Shown here piece by piece: positions 55,237 to 64,000 of a DNA stretch of 64,000 bases (positions within the stretch are counted from its first letter, which is position 1; the number at the start of each line of letters is the position of its first letter). The position numbers and the translations under genes are program-made. Origin of the DNA: Planctomycetota bacterium. GTDB taxonomy: Bacteria; Planctomycetota; Phycisphaerae; Phycisphaerales; SM1A02. The notes beneath the pieces were generated by a model. It searched no databases and was not told the DNA's origin. It worked only from the letters and a program-made list of their open reading frames with translations. The DNA is taken from contig JAIOPG010000005.1 in assembly GCA_021414025.1 (NCBI GenBank), forward strand, positions 271,143 to 335,142, read 5' to 3'.

Positions 55237-58170
55237 TCAGAGGTAGGCGCTCATCGGCTCGCAGGAGCAGACGAGGTTGCGGTCGCCAAAGGGATTGTCG
55301 ACGCGTCCGACGGCCGGCCAGAACTTGCGGTTGCGGACCCAGGGCAGCGGATAGGCGGCCTGCGACCGCGGATAAGCATGGCTCCACGTGTCAGCGCCGA
55401 TCGCCTCGGCGGTGTGCGGGGCCCCCTTGAGGGGATTGTCGTTTTTGGGGCTTTTCCCCTGCTCAATCTGGGTGATTTCATTGCGAATCTGGATCATCGC
55501 CTCGCAGAAACGGTCCAGCTCCTCCTTGGACTCGCTCTCGGTCGGCTCGATCATCAGCGTTCCGGGCACCGGCCAGCTCATGGTCGGGGCGTGGAAGCCG
55601 AAATCCATCAGCCGCTTGGCGATGTCGTCGATCTTGATGTCCGCCGAGGCGTCGAAGGCGCGGCAATCCACGATGAACTCGTGGGCGCAGCAGCCACTGG
55701 CGTTGACGTAGAGCACCTTGTAGTGGTCGCGGACGCGCTTGGCCATGTAGTTGGCGGAAAGAATGGCGACCTGCGTGGCCTTGCGCAGACCCTCCGCACC
55801 CATGAGCGAGATGTAGACCCACGAGATCGGCAGGATGCTGGCGCTGCCGTAGGGTGCCGCGGCAACCGGACCGATCGCATGCTTGCCGGCGTTGGCGGGA
55901 CGGATCACGGGATGCCCCGGGATGAAGTCAACCAGATGCGGCGCGACGCCGATCGGGCCGATGCCCGGGCCGCCGCCGCCGTGGGGAATGCAGAAGGTCT
56001 TGTGCAGGTTCAGGTGACAGACGTCGGCGCCGATCTCGCCGGGCCGGGTCAGTCCGACCTGCGCGTTCATGTTGGCGCCATCCATGTAGACCTGTCCGCC
56101 CTGCTCGTGAATGATCGAGCAAAGCTCCTTGATGCGGTCCTCGAAGACGCCGTGCGTGCTCGGGTAGGTCATCATGACGCATGACAGGTCGTTCTTGTGC
56201 AGCAGCGCCTTGGCGCGAAGATCGGCCAAGTCAACGTTGCCCTCCGCGTCGCATTCGACCGGCACCACCTTCATGCCCGCCACCACCGCGCTGGCCGGAT
56301 TCGTTCCATGCGCGCTCACCGGAATCAGGCAGACATCGCGATGACCCTGTCCGCGCTGCTCGTGGTAGGCGTGAATGATCCGCAGCCCGGCGTATTCACC
56401 GTTGCTGCCGGAGTTCGGCTGCAGGCACATGCCCGCGAACCCGGTGATCTCGCAGAGCCACTTCTCCAGCGTGCGGAAGACTTCGGCGTAGCCGGCGCAC
56501 TGCTCCAGCGGCGCAAAGGGATGCAGCTTCGAAAACGCGGGCCAGGTCACCGGAAGCATCTCCGCCGTGGCGTTGAGTTTCATGGTGCATGAACCGAGGG
56601 CAATCATGCTGTGGGCCAGGCTGAGATCGCGCCCCTGCAGCTGGAAAATGTAGCGCAGCAGCTCGGTTTCGCAGTGATAGCGGTTGAAGACATCCTGGGT
56701 CATGAAACTCTTGGTGCGCTTGAGCGACACCGGCAGCGCGTCGACCGCGTGCAGCGAGGAGACCTTGGGCGTGGGCCGGCCCGTGCCCGCCGCGAAGCAG
56801 TCGAGGATGTCCTGCAGATCGTTGGGAAGAACGGTTTCATCCAGCGCGAATCCGACCGTGCCGTCGCCATAGTCGCGCAGATTGATGCGGTGCTTCTTCG
56901 CCGCCGCGTGCACCTTGTCGGCGCTTGTGCCCTTGAGCTGGACGCGGACCGTGTCGAAGTAGTGCTCGTGCAGCGGCGCGTGGCCGAGCATCTTCAGTCC
57001 GGCCACCACGGTGCCGGTGGCGCGGTGCGCGTGCTCGGCGATGCGCTTCAGGCCGTCGGGGCCGTGATAGACGCCGTAGAAGGCGGCGATGTTGGCCAGC
57101 AGCGCCTGCGCAGTGCAGATGTTGCTGGTGGCCTTGTCGCGGCGGATGTGCTGCTCGCGGGTCTGGATCGAAAGGCGAAGCGCCGGACGTCCGGCCGAAT
57201 CGCGGCTCACGCCGATCAGGCGCCCCGGCATCTTGCGGACATGCTCCGCCTTGGTGCTGAAGTACGCGGCGTGCGGGCCGCCGTAGCCCATGGGCACGCC
57301 GAAGCGCTGCATCGATCCGATCGCGACGTCGGCGCCGAGCTCGCCCGGCGAGGTCAGCAGCGTGAGCGCCAGCGGATCGGCGGCCATCACCACCAGAGCG
57401 CCGCCCGCCTTGATCTTGCCGACCGTGATCTTCCAGTCGCGGATGCGACCGTCGGTCGCCGGATAGGAGAGCAGCGCTCCGCAGTAATCCTTCTTGGTGA
57501 AGTCGATCTTGTCCGCGTCGCTCACGACAATCTCGACGCCCAGGCCCTTGGCCCGCGTCTGGATCACGGCGATGGTCTGCGGATGCGTGGCGGAGTCCAC
57601 GAAGAACTTGGCACAGCCGGGTCGCACGCTCAGGCACATGTGCATGGCCTCGGCGGCCGCGGTCGCCTCGTCCAGCAGGCTGGCGCAGGCGATCTCGAGC
57701 CCGGTGAGCTCGCTGACCATGGTCTGGAAATTCAGCAGGCTCTCGAGGCGCCCCTGGGAAACCTCGGGTTGATAAGGCGTGTATGGCGTGTACCAGCCGG
57801 GATTCTCCAGCACATTGCGCAGGATCACGCCCGGCGTGTGGCAGTCGTTGTAGCCCATGCCAATGTAGGAGCGAAAGACCTGGTTCTTGCTCGCCAGTTC
57901 GGCGAGGCCAGCAAGGCATTCCGCCTCGCCGCGCATCCGGAAAGCCCCGCGGTTGGTCGGATCGTCGATGACCAGCGGCTTGGTCGAGCGGATCGACTCG
58001 GGAATCGCCGCCCGCATCAGCGCGTCCAAGCTCTCATATCCGATGTAGGTCAGCATCTCCGCGATGTCGGCGTCGCTGGGGCCGATGTGACGGCGGGCGA
58101 AGGTGTCGAGCGGCTCAAGCGAAGCGTGGGCGCTGCCGGTGGAGGACGAAACTTTTTCAAGCATGGACAT
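55237..58170 (-). CDS. gcvP: Glycine dehydrogenase (decarboxylating), P protein
   Basis: 977 residues, the single-chain form holding both P1 and P2 halves. It decarboxylates glycine with PLP and passes the aminomethyl group to the lipoyl H protein. The N-terminal half has [15 protein letters not shown] and GYNDCHTP; the C-terminal half has the PLP-lysine region [16 protein letters not shown] and the [12 protein letters not shown] block. Starts at 58170 and 58164 are both possible. gcvT and gcvH are not in the window, so the cleavage-system genes are dispersed. The C-terminus ends with [12 protein letters not shown], typical of the family. Confidence 0.95.
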   Translation of the reverse strand: MSMLEKVSSSTGSAHASLEPLDTFARRHIGPSDADIAEMLTYIGYESLDALMRAAIPESIRSTKPLVIDDPTNRGAFRMRGEAECLAGLAELASKNQVFRSYIGMGYNDCHTPGVILRNVLENPGWYTPYTPYQPEVSQGRLESLLNFQTMVSELTGLEIACASLLDEATAAAEAMHMCLSVRPGCAKFFVDSATHPQTIAVIQTRAKGLGVEIVVSDADKIDFTKKDYCGALLSYPATDGRIRDWKITVGKIKAGGALVVMAADPLALTLLTSPGELGADVAIGSMQRFGVPMGYGGPHAAYFSTKAEHVRKMPGRLIGVSRDSAGRPALRLSIQTREQHIRRDKATSNICTAQALLANIAAFYGVYHGPDGLKRIAEHAHRATGTVVAGLKMLGHAPLHEHYFDTVRVQLKGTSADKVHAAAKKHRINLRDYGDGTVGFALDETVLPNDLQDILDCFAAGTGRPTPKVSSLHAVDALPVSLKRTKSFMTQDVFNRYHCETELLRYIFQLQGRDLSLAHSMIALGSCTMKLNATAEMLPVTWPAFSKLHPFAPLEQCAGYAEVFRTLEKWLCEITGFAGMCLQPNSGSNGEYAGLRIIHAYHEQRGQGHRDVCLIPVSAHGTNPASAVVAGMKVVPVECDAEGNVDLADLRAKALLHKNDLSCVMMTYPSTHGVFEDRIKELCSIIHEQGGQVYMDGANMNAQVGLTRPGEIGADVCHLNLHKTFCIPHGGGGPGIGPIGVAPHLVDFIPGHPVIRPANAGKHAIGPVAAAPYGSASILPISWVYISLMGAEGLRKATQVAILSANYMAKRVRDHYKVLYVNASGCCAHEFIVDCRAFDASADIKIDDIAKRLMDFGFHAPTMSWPVPGTLMIEPTESESKEELDRFCEAMIQIRNEITQIEQGKSPKNDNPLKGAPHTAEAIGADTWSHAYPRSQAAYPLPWVRNRKFWPAVGRVDNPFGDRNLVCSCEPMSAYL

Positions 58171-58244
58171 GGGCCCAGTATAGGGAGGGAAGCAGCGTGA
58201 ATTCCCGTGATTGGACCGCGTTTGTGGCCCGCGTATCGCGGCAG

Positions 58245-58802
58245 CTACTTGACCGAGTCCATGGACCGGTAGTTGAATTGCTGACCGCCGATGGAGGCAT
58301 CAAACATCAACCCGGCGGGATCGGTGATGAACACGGCGACCCCTTCCTTATAGGAGGCGCTGGCGCCGCCGCCGGCGGAGATGGCCACGGCCGAGGCGTT
58401 GGCCGCAAAGACGAACTTGCCGGCGACGAATCCGTCGTAGCGCTCCTTGTCCTTGAAGAAGATCAACTCCGCAAAAGCCTGTCCGCCCAGAGTCAATCCG
58501 ATGGTGCCCTTGCTGAGATCGCAATAACCGACAACCGTTCCGCCTTTGTAGACCATGCCGTGTCCATAGCTGAAAGCCAGGCCCGCGCCGCCATTGCCCA
58601 CCTCGGGAAAGATGGCGTAGCCATAGCTGTCTTTGAAGAATGTCTCCAGCGACGCGTCCTTCGCCTTGGCGCTGGAGATGGTCGCCGTGCACGCGGAGGC
58701 CAGCGCGTCGCGGTCAGCCTTTTTTTCCGGAACCGTCGAGCAGCCCGACAAGAGGAGGGTGGCCAGAGCCAGGGATGCGGAGAGGGTCGCAAGTCGAACC
58801 AT
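58245..58802 (-). CDS. SYLF-domain lipoprotein (YSC84/DUF500 family)
   Basis: 185 residues. AAGGA eight bases before the ATG at 58802 favours that start over the ATG at 58811. The type II signal peptide ends at lipobox LLSGC. The SYLF domain fills the rest: [23 protein letters not shown], the [21 protein letters not shown] block and the [19 protein letters not shown] segment. SYLF proteins bind phosphoinositide-like lipids in eukaryotes; the bacterial role is unknown, probably at the outer-membrane inner face. It is divergent from the M28 peptidase gene over 200 bases. Confidence 0.9.
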   Translation of the reverse strand: MVRLATLSASLALATLLLSGCSTVPEKKADRDALASACTATISSAKAKDASLETFFKDSYGYAIFPEVGNGGAGLAFSYGHGMVYKGGTVVGYCDLSKGTIGLTLGGQAFAELIFFKDKERYDGFVAGKFVFAANASAVAISAGGGASASYKEGVAVFITDPAGLMFDASIGGQQFNYRSMDSVK

Positions 58803-59002
58803 GGGAGTCATCCTTCTTTTGGAAAGCAGCGGGAGTCGCGTGAGGCCGTCGAAAACCCAGCCGTGAACGGCAGTCTAGGGGAAATCGCCGTTGGAAAGCC
58901 GGATTTGGCGGGGCATGCAATTGCAACTTTGTCCGGGTTGGGCGATGCGCCGACCTCTCCTCACACTTAGTATGTGCATCTTTCCAGTTCCCAGGAGTCA
59001 TC

Positions 59003-61117
59003 ATGAACACCCAGCGCCTCTCCCTCGCCGCTTTCATCGTCACGTGCTCGGCCGCCATTGCGTTCGCTCCTCCGCCGGCTCCCGACAAGACCGCTCCGAT
59101 CAAGACGGAACAAAGCGCGGAGCAGACCGCGCCCGTCAAGAAGGATCAGGCCGCCAAGGCGTCGCCGGAACAGGCCGACCCTCTCAAGAGCGCCTCGTCG
59201 CACGCGGGCAAGCTGGTCGAGGGTGACAAGATCAACCCCTACACCTACGAGCCCGAATCGATCGCGGGCGATCCGAACAACCCCGCGGAAACCGACCTGC
59301 GTGCCGCGCTGGAGGCCATGGGGCCGACCGCCACCGAGTGGTACCAGCATGTGCAGACGCTTTCGAACCCCTTCTTCGAGGGACGCGTGCCCGGAAGCCG
59401 CGGCAACGATCTGGCCGCCGAGTACATCGAGTTCTTCATGAAGCAGGCCGGTCTTGAGCCGGCCTTCCCGAATGCGGCGGGTGCCGCGGGCAAGAGCTAT
59501 CGCCAGCCCTTCGAGCTGGAGGGCGGCGCGCCGGTGGTGGAGACCGCCGAGCTCGCCTTGAATGGAAGTGCGCTGAAGCGCCAGGATCAGTTCGAGGTCA
59601 TGGGCAGCTCGGGCAGCGGCACGGTGACGGCGCCGCTGGTCTTCGCGGGCTACGCGATCGAGTCGGGTCAGGACGGCTACACCAGCTTCGAGGAGAAGGA
59701 CAATTTCGCCGGGAAAATCGTGGTGTTCCTGCGCTACGAGCCGCTGGACGAGAGCGGCGCCAGCCTGTGGAGCGACCGCCGCTTCAGCGGATACGCAGGC
59801 ATGCGCCCCAAGCTCGACGCGCTCTCGGAGCGCAAGCCCGCGGCGCTGATCATGGTGAATCCGCCGGAGTGCAAGAGCGGCGCCAAGGGCCTCGAGCACA
59901 CCGAGAGCAGCGTCTTCGGCCCGGGCTATGACTTCCCCATCGTGCAGATCACCCAGGAGCAGGCCGACGCGCTGCTCAAGAGCGCAGATCCCAAGGGCCG
60001 CTCGCTCATGGAGTTCCGCCGCCTCGCCGACCAGGGCAAGATCAAGACGCTTGCTCTGAAGGATGATGTCAAGGCCACCGTCCATGTCGCGATCTCCGAG
60101 AAGGGGCTCCCGGCGCAGAACGTCGGCGGCGTCATTCCCGGCAAGGGAGCGCTCGCCTCGGAATGGGTCGTGCTCGGCGCGCATTACGACCACGTCGGCA
60201 TGGGCTACTTCGGCGCGGATCCCTCCAACCGCGGCAAACTGCATCCCGGCGCCGACGACAACGCCAGCGGCACCTCGGCCATGCTCTGCCTGGCCAAGAA
60301 GCTGAAGGACTACATGGCCTCCAAGGAGTCGCCGGACAATTGCCGCAGCCTGCTGCTGATGGGCTTCACTGCCGAGGAAATGGGCCTGGATGGAAGCCGA
60401 GAGTTCGTCAAGCATCCGACGGTTCCCTCCGACAAGATCGCCGCCATGGTCAACATGGACATGGTCGGGCGCCTGCGCGGCAATGAGCTCGCCATGAGCG
60501 GCACCGGCACGGCGGAAGGCTTCATCGATCTGATCCGTCCCGCGGTCGAGTCCAGCGGCCTGATCGTGAAGGCGGATCCGGGCGGCCGCGGCCCCAGCGA
60601 CCATGCCAGCTTCTACGCCGCGGGCATTCCCGTGCTCTTCCTCTTCACCGGCAGCCACGGCGAGTATCACAAGCCCGAAGACCGCGGTTTCACCGTGAAT
60701 CCCTATGGCGCAAGCAAGATCATCACGCTGACGGAGGGCCTGGTGAAAACTCTCGCGACCACGCCGACCAAGCCGGTCTTCAAGAGCACCGACGGCAGCG
60801 CGGGCGCCAGCCGCGGCTACGCCAAGGTTCGCCTGGGCGTGCAGCCGGGCATGAGCAAGCGCAAGTCGCCGGGTCTGGCCATCGACGGCGTCAGTGCCGA
60901 CACCAGCGCCTCTGACGCGGGCCTGAAGGGCGGCGACGTGATCCTGACCTGGGATGGGCAGCCGATGAACGAGGCCAGCGAGCTCATGGATCGTCTGCGC
61001 GAGAAGAATCCCGGCGACATCGTCACGCTGCACATCATGCGCGACGGCGTGGAGCAGGATGTCAATGTCACGCTGCGGGCCTCCGAAAAAGCCGGCGCCC
61101 CCGCGGGCAAGAAATAG
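59003..61117 (+). CDS. Secreted M28-type metallopeptidase with PA and PDZ domains
   Basis: 704 residues. AGGAG five bases before the ATG sets the start. A signal peptide (to about A22) precedes a charged linker. The PA-like insert is near 190-370. The M28 core has the two-zinc ligand set in order: GAHYDHVG, GADDNASGTSAM, FTAEEMGLDGS, NMDMVGR and HGEYHKPED. The C-terminal PDZ domain (about 605-695) includes RLGVQPGM and GLKGGDVILTWDG. Family members are aminopeptidases in the periplasm or outside the cell; substrate is not defined. The stop is 46 bases before the aldo/keto reductase start, so they may share a transcript. Confidence 0.92.
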   Translation: MNTQRLSLAAFIVTCSAAIAFAPPPAPDKTAPIKTEQSAEQTAPVKKDQAAKASPEQADPLKSASSHAGKLVEGDKINPYTYEPESIAGDPNNPAETDLRAALEAMGPTATEWYQHVQTLSNPFFEGRVPGSRGNDLAAEYIEFFMKQAGLEPAFPNAAGAAGKSYRQPFELEGGAPVVETAELALNGSALKRQDQFEVMGSSGSGTVTAPLVFAGYAIESGQDGYTSFEEKDNFAGKIVVFLRYEPLDESGASLWSDRRFSGYAGMRPKLDALSERKPAALIMVNPPECKSGAKGLEHTESSVFGPGYDFPIVQITQEQADALLKSADPKGRSLMEFRRLADQGKIKTLALKDDVKATVHVAISEKGLPAQNVGGVIPGKGALASEWVVLGAHYDHVGMGYFGADPSNRGKLHPGADDNASGTSAMLCLAKKLKDYMASKESPDNCRSLLLMGFTAEEMGLDGSREFVKHPTVPSDKIAAMVNMDMVGRLRGNELAMSGTGTAEGFIDLIRPAVESSGLIVKADPGGRGPSDHASFYAAGIPVLFLFTGSHGEYHKPEDRGFTVNPYGASKIITLTEGLVKTLATTPTKPVFKSTDGSAGASRGYAKVRLGVQPGMSKRKSPGLAIDGVSADTSASDAGLKGGDVILTWDGQPMNEASELMDRLREKNPGDIVTLHIMRDGVEQDVNVTLRASEKAGAPAGKK

Positions 61118-61163
61118 TTTCCCGCCGATCGAGATCCGAAATCACCAGGAGGTTCGCTTCGTC

Positions 61164-62267
61164 ATGCAAGGACATTCATTGACCGACTACGTCACGTTGG
61201 GCCGCTCGGGTCTGCGCGTCAGCCCGATTTGCCTGGGAGCCATGACCTTCGGTAACGAGTGGAAGCTGGGCACCGACAGCGCCGAGAGCGACGAGATGAT
61301 CACGCACTACCTCTCGGCGGGCGGCAACTTCATCGACACCGCGAACATGTACAACAAGGGCCACAGCGAGAAGATTCTCGGCGACTACTTCTCCAAGGGC
61401 CCGGGCAAGGGCACGCGCGATCGCGTGGTGATCGCCACCAAGTTCATGGGCAACATGTGGCCGCAGGACCCCAACGGAGGCGGCGCCGGCCGCAAGGCCA
61501 TCCGTCACGCGGTGGAGGATTCGCTGCGTCGGCTTCAGACCGATCACATCGACCTGCTCTGGGCGCACTTCTGGGATCAGCACACGCCCATCGAAGAAAT
61601 GATGGCGGAACTCGATCGCCTGGTGAAGGCGGGCAAGGTTCTGCATCTGGGATTGTCCGATCATCCGGCGTGGGTTTGCGTGAAGTGTCAGTACACGGCG
61701 CTGATGCGCGGCTGGGAGCCGCTCTGCGCCTTGCAGATCGAGTATTCACTGCTGCAGCGCACCGTCGAGAGCGACCTCATGAGCATGGCCCGCGACCTGA
61801 ACCTGGGAGTGACGCCGTGGAGCCCGCTGCGCGGCGGCGTGCTCAGCGGAAAATTCGACCGCAGTAATCCGCCCAAGGACGACGGCTCGACGCGCGTGAA
61901 GAAGGAATCGGTCTGGCTCAACGAGAAGACCTTCCTGCTCATCGACGCCTTGAAGGAGATCGCCGCCCTGCGTCAGGCGACCGTGGCGCAGGTGGCGCTG
62001 CGCTGGCTGCTCGACCAGGACGGGGTCACCAGCGTGATCATCGGAGCGCGGCGGCCATCGCAGTTGAAGGACAATCTCGGGGCCTGCGCCGTGAAACTGA
62101 CCGCCGAGGACCACGCCAAGCTGCATCAGCTGACCAAGTTCGAACCGCCCTTCCCCTGGGAATTCCTGGACATGATCCGGACCGCGATTCAAAATGGGTC
62201 AACGGTGAACGGGATCAAGTCAAACGTCTGGGACGCCAGTCCCAAGAGCGCCGCCGAACGCTTCTGA
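61164..62267 (+). CDS. Aldo/keto reductase
   Basis: 367 residues. AGGAGG at 61147-61152 precedes the ATG at 61164 by 11 bases; the longer frame overlaps the peptidase gene and has no support. The (beta/alpha)8 AKR signatures are present: GRSGLRVSPICLGAMTFG, DTANMYNKGHSE with catalytic D and Y, TKFMG with K, and LLWAHFWD with H. The NADPH-binding end GARRPSQLKDNLGA is typical. The substrate is unknown. Cytoplasmic; it meets the convergent nuoA with 33 bases between stops. Confidence 0.92.
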   Translation: MQGHSLTDYVTLGRSGLRVSPICLGAMTFGNEWKLGTDSAESDEMITHYLSAGGNFIDTANMYNKGHSEKILGDYFSKGPGKGTRDRVVIATKFMGNMWPQDPNGGGAGRKAIRHAVEDSLRRLQTDHIDLLWAHFWDQHTPIEEMMAELDRLVKAGKVLHLGLSDHPAWVCVKCQYTALMRGWEPLCALQIEYSLLQRTVESDLMSMARDLNLGVTPWSPLRGGVLSGKFDRSNPPKDDGSTRVKKESVWLNEKTFLLIDALKEIAALRQATVAQVALRWLLDQDGVTSVIIGARRPSQLKDNLGACAVKLTAEDHAKLHQLTKFEPPFPWEFLDMIRTAIQNGSTVNGIKSNVWDASPKSAAERF

Positions 62268-62300
62268 ATTGGATGTGAAAGTGCCGCGGCTGCCCGCGAC

Positions 62301-62717
62301 TCAATCCCAGCGGAAGACGCCCTTGCGCCACGCATAGATGTAGGCGATCACGCTGGTGCCGATGAAGAAGAGAATTCGCGCCAGGAAGAGCAGCGCCTCG
62401 GGGCTTCGCGGTTCGAGCTGCGTGAAGGTGACCGCCCACGGGTAGAGGAAAATGATCTCGACGTCGAAGACCAGGAAGGTCATGGCCAGCACATAGAAGC
62501 GGATGTTGAATCGCTTGCGCGTGGTGCCGAAGGGATTCATGCCGCTTTCCACCGCGACGCCCTTGGTGGAGCCGGTGTTCTTCGGGCCCAGCAGCGAGGT
62601 GGCGACCTGATTGACCACCGAGAAGATGACCGCCATCACGAAGACGATCAGGATCGGCGCGTAGGAGCTCAGCGTGAAATCGGTGGGTGCCTGTGCCAGT
62701 TCGATCATCGTCGCCAT
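62301..62717 (-). CDS. nuoA: NADH-quinone oxidoreductase subunit A
   Basis: 138 residues. NuoA is a three-helix membrane subunit near the quinone pocket of Complex I. The family signature is clear: YESG-type VESGMNPFG, then RFNIRFYVLAMTFLVFDVEIIFLYPWAV. A hydrophobic third helix and the WRKGVFRWD tail close it. ATGs at 62717 and 62708 are both possible. It lies just downstream of the tRNA-Pro gene and is not followed by nuoB; the next gene is convergent. Together with nuoH at 26 kb it shows a broken-up nuo operon. Confidence 0.94.
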   Translation of the reverse strand: MATMIELAQAPTDFTLSSYAPILIVFVMAVIFSVVNQVATSLLGPKNTGSTKGVAVESGMNPFGTTRKRFNIRFYVLAMTFLVFDVEIIFLYPWAVTFTQLEPRSPEALLFLARILFFIGTSVIAYIYAWRKGVFRWD

Positions 62718-62783
62718 TGTTCCTTGGACCCGTCAAATCCGCAACACGGCCCCGGACACGCGGCCGGAACGCTCCTTCAGCAA

Positions 62784-62857
62784 TCGGGGCAGCCGGACTT
62801 GAACCGACGACCTTCTGGTCCCAAACCAGACGCTCTACCAAGCTGAGCTATGCCCCG
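62784..62857 (-). tRNA. tRNA-Pro (anticodon TGG)
   Basis: The 74-base cloverleaf has acceptor arms CGGGGCA/TGCCCCG, a D arm with AGCTCAGCTTGGTAGAGC, an anticodon stem TCTGG/CCAGA with loop TTTGGGA (anticodon TGG) and a T arm GTCGG TTCAAGT CCGGC. The discriminator is A and CCA is not encoded. It lies 66 bases upstream of nuoA. Confidence 0.95.
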
Positions 62858-62899
62858 CCAAACGATCAGTGAAGGAACAAGTCTAGCAACTTGCACTCT

Positions 62900-63121
62900 T
62901 TAAATTGGTGTTCGGAAGCCGAGGGCGCGAATGGCGCACCAGCCCAGCATGCCTTCGATCATGACGAACCACCCGCCAAGAATGCATCCGATGGCGGGCC
63001 AGATCAGCCAAGCGGGACCATTCGTGAACCACCACACCACCGCGGCGATACCCAGCAACTCAACTAGGGCTCCAGCGATGATCCGTGCGGTGCGGCCCTT
63101 TTGATCGATGTTGCATTTCAC
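62900..63121 (-). CDS. DUF2892-type small membrane protein
   Basis: 73 residues. The family N-terminus MKCNIDQKGRTARIIAGA is followed by two hydrophobic helices (GIAAVVWWF and LIWPAIGCILGGWFVMIEGMLGWCAI). DUF2892/YgaP-transmembrane-like proteins are small inner-membrane proteins of unknown function, often near rhodanese genes; none is seen here. It lies between asnS and the tRNA on the same strand. Confidence 0.85.
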   Translation of the reverse strand: MKCNIDQKGRTARIIAGALVELLGIAAVVWWFTNGPAWLIWPAIGCILGGWFVMIEGMLGWCAIRALGFRTPI

Positions 63122-63170
63122 GGCGAAAGCCTCCGCGCGAGTCGTGGCGAAGTACGCGCCGCTTGCGGCT

Positions 63171-64000
<830 letters not shown>

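Overview
This is a GC-rich (visibly about 65 percent G+C in most genes) 64 kb chromosomal segment of a Gram-negative-type bacterium. Several features fit a member of the Planctomycetota, probably the Phycisphaerae: three tandem OprO/OprP-like porins with an N-terminal coiled coil, a membrane-anchored DUF4175-like giant protein next to a secreted prenyltransferase/squalene-oxidase-repeat protein, scattered nuo genes, and dispersed tryptophan genes. The taxonomic call is inference from gene content; no 16S rRNA gene is present.

Layout. 1-7.06 kb (+): the end of a membrane protein, a 1440-residue coiled-coil membrane protein, an alpha/alpha-toroid secreted protein and a secreted NPCBM-like protein, joined by ATGA overlaps. 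7.0-18.4 kb (-): comEC, then a tight cluster read from purL through purQ, a zinc-ribbon membrane protein, a Gfo/Idh oxidoreductase and an endonuclease IV-TPR lipoprotein ORF to trpD. 18.4-23.5 kb (-): three porin paralogues. 23.9-25.9 kb: radA, a candidate operator/promoter and a small unknown gene. 26-31 kb (-): nuoH and carB. 31-33.2 kb (+): ruvA-manC-ruvX. 33.2-36.8 kb (-): pgl, zwf, a XerC/D recombinase and a small Cys/His protein.

36.85-44.5 kb (-) is an AT-richer accessory island. Its operon has four genes: C5-cytosine DNA methyltransferase, DUF262 protein (split by an in-frame TGA), Z1-domain ATPase and PD-(D/E)XK protein (DUF4420 type). It looks like a restriction/anti-phage defence system of the Z1-DUF4420 class, but with a DUF262 subunit where known relatives usually carry a MutL-like ATPase and often Vsr. 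An 11-bp direct repeat flanks the four genes.

44.5-51.4 kb: trpS and a CPBP protease (-), divergent from trpC (+), then asd, apaG, a lipoprotein, a membrane protein and a YceI protein (-). 51.6-52.8 kb (+): a ParB-family gene without an adjacent parA, with one parS-like site upstream and a perfect parS-type palindrome inside the coding sequence. 52.9-58.8 kb (-): a beta-CASP metallo-hydrolase, a TIM-barrel isomerase, gcvP and a SYLF lipoprotein. 59-62.3 kb (+): an M28-type peptidase with PDZ domain and an aldo/keto reductase. 62.3-64 kb (-): nuoA, tRNA-Pro(TGG), a DUF2892 protein and the 3' part of asnS.

Most of the window is housekeeping: purine, pyrimidine, tryptophan, aspartate-family and glycine metabolism, the oxidative pentose-phosphate pathway, Complex I, recombination/repair and translation. 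The points most worth a second look are the Z1/DUF262/methyltransferase island and its internal stop, the endonuclease IV-lipoprotein ORF with no stop between two proteins destined for different compartments, and the intragenic parS.
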